In this document: piece by piece, positions 5,317 through 6,342 of the stretch
Layout: each line of letters opens with the position of its first letter
Position numbering within the stretch: the stretch's first letter is position 1
From: Verrucomicrobiota bacterium
Lineage (GTDB): Bacteria > Verrucomicrobiota > Verrucomicrobiia > Opitutales > Opitutaceae
NCBI GenBank assembly: GCA_023457035.1
Contig: JAEWNN010000141.1
Coordinates: 1 to 6,342, forward strand
DNA: 6,342 bases
Direction: 5' to 3'
The notes under the pieces: model-generated
The model's database searches: none
What the model was told of the DNA's origin: nothing
Seen by the model: only the letters and a program-made list of their open reading frames with translations
Translations under genes and position numbers: made by a program

Positions 5317-6342
5317 AGCACAAGTTCGAACATCCCGCCCCGTCCGCCCGCGAGCTCAACGGCCCGCGCTATTGGCGCAGCCTCGACGAACTGGCCGAGT
5401 CGCCGGGCTTCCTCGAGCAGCTCAAACGCGAGTTTCCGCAGGGCGCCTCCGAGCTCGACGGCGTCGACCGTCGCCACTTCCTGAAGATCATGGCGGCGTC
5501 GTTCGCGCTCGGCGGGCTCGGCATGGCCGGCTGCCGCCGGCCGGAGATGAACATCCTCCCGTACAGCAAGTCGGTCGAGGGGCTCACGCCCGGTCTGGCG
5601 AAATACTACGCCACGGCGATGCCCGCCCGCGGCGGCGCGATCCCGCTGCTGGCCGAGACGCACCAGGGCCGCCCGACCAAGCTCGAGGGCAACCCGAGCT
5701 ACGCGCCCTACGGCGGCGCCACCAATCTCGCCGCGCAGGCCGCGGTGCTCGATCTCTACGATCCCGACCGCGCGATGGTTTCGACCAAGGGCGGCACCGA
5801 GGTGACCGGCGGGCAGGTGAACGACCTGCTGGTGCGGATCCGCGACACGTACGCGCCGATCAAGGGCGCGGGCCTGGCGTTCCTGGCCGAGCCGTCGACT
5901 TCGCCCACGCGCGCCGCGATGGTGGCGAGCCTGAAAACGAAATTTCCGAAGGCGATCTGGGCGGAGTACGACCCGGTGGATGTGGGCGCGCCGGAGCGCG
6001 AACTGGAGAGCCTGCTCGGGAAACGGGTGCGGCCGCTCTATCGTTTTGCGGAAGCCAAGCGGGTGCTCAGCTTGGATTGCGATTTCCTCCAGTTCGAGCC
6101 GGGAGCCATCGGCTACGCCCGCGATTGGGCCAAGGGCCGGCGTAAGGTCGGCCAGGGCGAGGAGATGAGCCGGCTCTACGTCGCCGAGAGCCATTTCACG
6201 ATCACCGGCAGCAATGCCGACCATCGCCTGCGGATCGCCGATGCCCAGATGCCGGCCTTGGCGGCGGCGGTGGCGCTGCGGGTGTTCGCCAAGACCGGCC
6301 GTTTCGGCGAGGTGACGGCGTTGCTCGAACGCCTGGCGGCCA
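5313..6342 (+). CDS. actB: Alternative complex III subunit ActB, N-terminal part (runs off the window)
   Basis: The first 343 residues are present and the frame is open to the last base. Full ActB proteins are near 1000 residues: an N-terminal molybdopterin-oxidoreductase-like domain that has lost the cofactor, then a domain holding iron-sulfur clusters that should lie beyond the edge. Residues 20-48 (YWRSLDELAES...FPQGASEL) are the extended leader of the MoCo/4Fe-4S extended-Tat family. The Tat core is 'DRRHFLKIMAAS' (52-63), with twin arginines at 53-54, followed by a hydrophobic stretch and 'GMAGCRRPEMNILPY' (70-84). The latter is a lipobox-like Cys at 74 followed by the conserved 'CRRPE..ILPY' block. 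'YYATAMPARGGAIPLLAETHQGRPTKLEGNP' (98-128) is the family's first domain block. No CxxC cluster site is seen in the N-terminal part, in keeping with a non-catalytic domain. ATG at 5313 overlaps the actA stop (ATGA), implying translational coupling. Confidence 0.93.
   Translation, partial: MKHKFEHPAPSARELNGPRYWRSLDELAESPGFLEQLKREFPQGASELDGVDRRHFLKIMAASFALGGLGMAGCRRPEMNILPYSKSVEGLTPGLAKYYATAMPARGGAIPLLAETHQGRPTKLEGNPSYAPYGGATNLAAQAAVLDLYDPDRAMVSTKGGTEVTGGQVNDLLVRIRDTYAPIKGAGLAFLAEPSTSPTRAAMVASLKTKFPKAIWAEYDPVDVGAPERELESLLGKRVRPLYRFAEAKRVLSLDCDFLQFEPGAIGYARDWAKGRRKVGQGEEMSRLYVAESHFTITGSNADHRLRIADAQMPALAAAVALRVFAKTGRFGEVTALLERLAA

Noticed and set aside
5007..6224. Minus-strand open frame of about 400 codons opposite actA and actB
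   Set aside because: Its translation is Arg/His/Ala-rich and lies antisense to two well-supported genes; it is a shadow frame.

Overview
The window is GC-rich bacterial DNA, tightly packed and with few recognisable Shine-Dalgarno sequences. Two genes at the right end are the start of an alternative complex III (ACIII) operon: a pentaheme cytochrome c (ActA) and an iron-sulfur/molybdopterin-like subunit (ActB) with the extended Tat leader typical of that family. Together with the GC content, the C-rich leaders and the small signal-bearing protein in front of actA, this suggests a Verrucomicrobiota bacterium, perhaps an Opitutaceae relative. That placement is inference from family knowledge and rests on no taxonomic marker. 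Other ACIII-bearing phyla remain possible.

Layout. Bases 1-65 are a nearly pure C run, probably an artefact. A SpoIIAA/STAS-like protein is encoded on + at 89-460. Convergent to it, four minus-strand genes lie in a row, read from right to left: an orphan HPt phosphotransfer protein (3732-4121), RNase PH (2845-3630), a 12-TM MFS transporter (1576-2748) and an orphan periplasmic family 3 solute-binding protein (499-1266). They are separated by gaps of 88, 96 and 309 bases. Strong GC stems follow several of the genes, so this is probably a row of separate transcription units and not one operon.

A 280-bp divergent region (4122-4401) separates HPt from the plus-strand respiratory operon. That operon consists of a 65-aa protein with an RK-variant Tat-like N-terminus (4402-4599), actA (4654-5316) and actB (5313 to the window end, overlapping actA by ATGA). 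A sigma70-like promoter candidate lies 41 bp in front of the small gene.

How the genes fit together. ActA and ActB are parts of the quinol-oxidising ACIII complex, which replaces cytochrome bc1; the remaining act genes should lie beyond the right edge. The small protein is co-directional with them and may be an accessory or a leader-encoded product. The minus-strand genes are a mix of housekeeping (tRNA 3' processing), transport and signalling genes with no visible pathway link. No mobile element, CRISPR array, tRNA or rRNA was seen. Nothing here amounts to a wholly new system; the small protein before actA and the hairpin ahead of the solute-binding protein gene are the most worthwhile leads.
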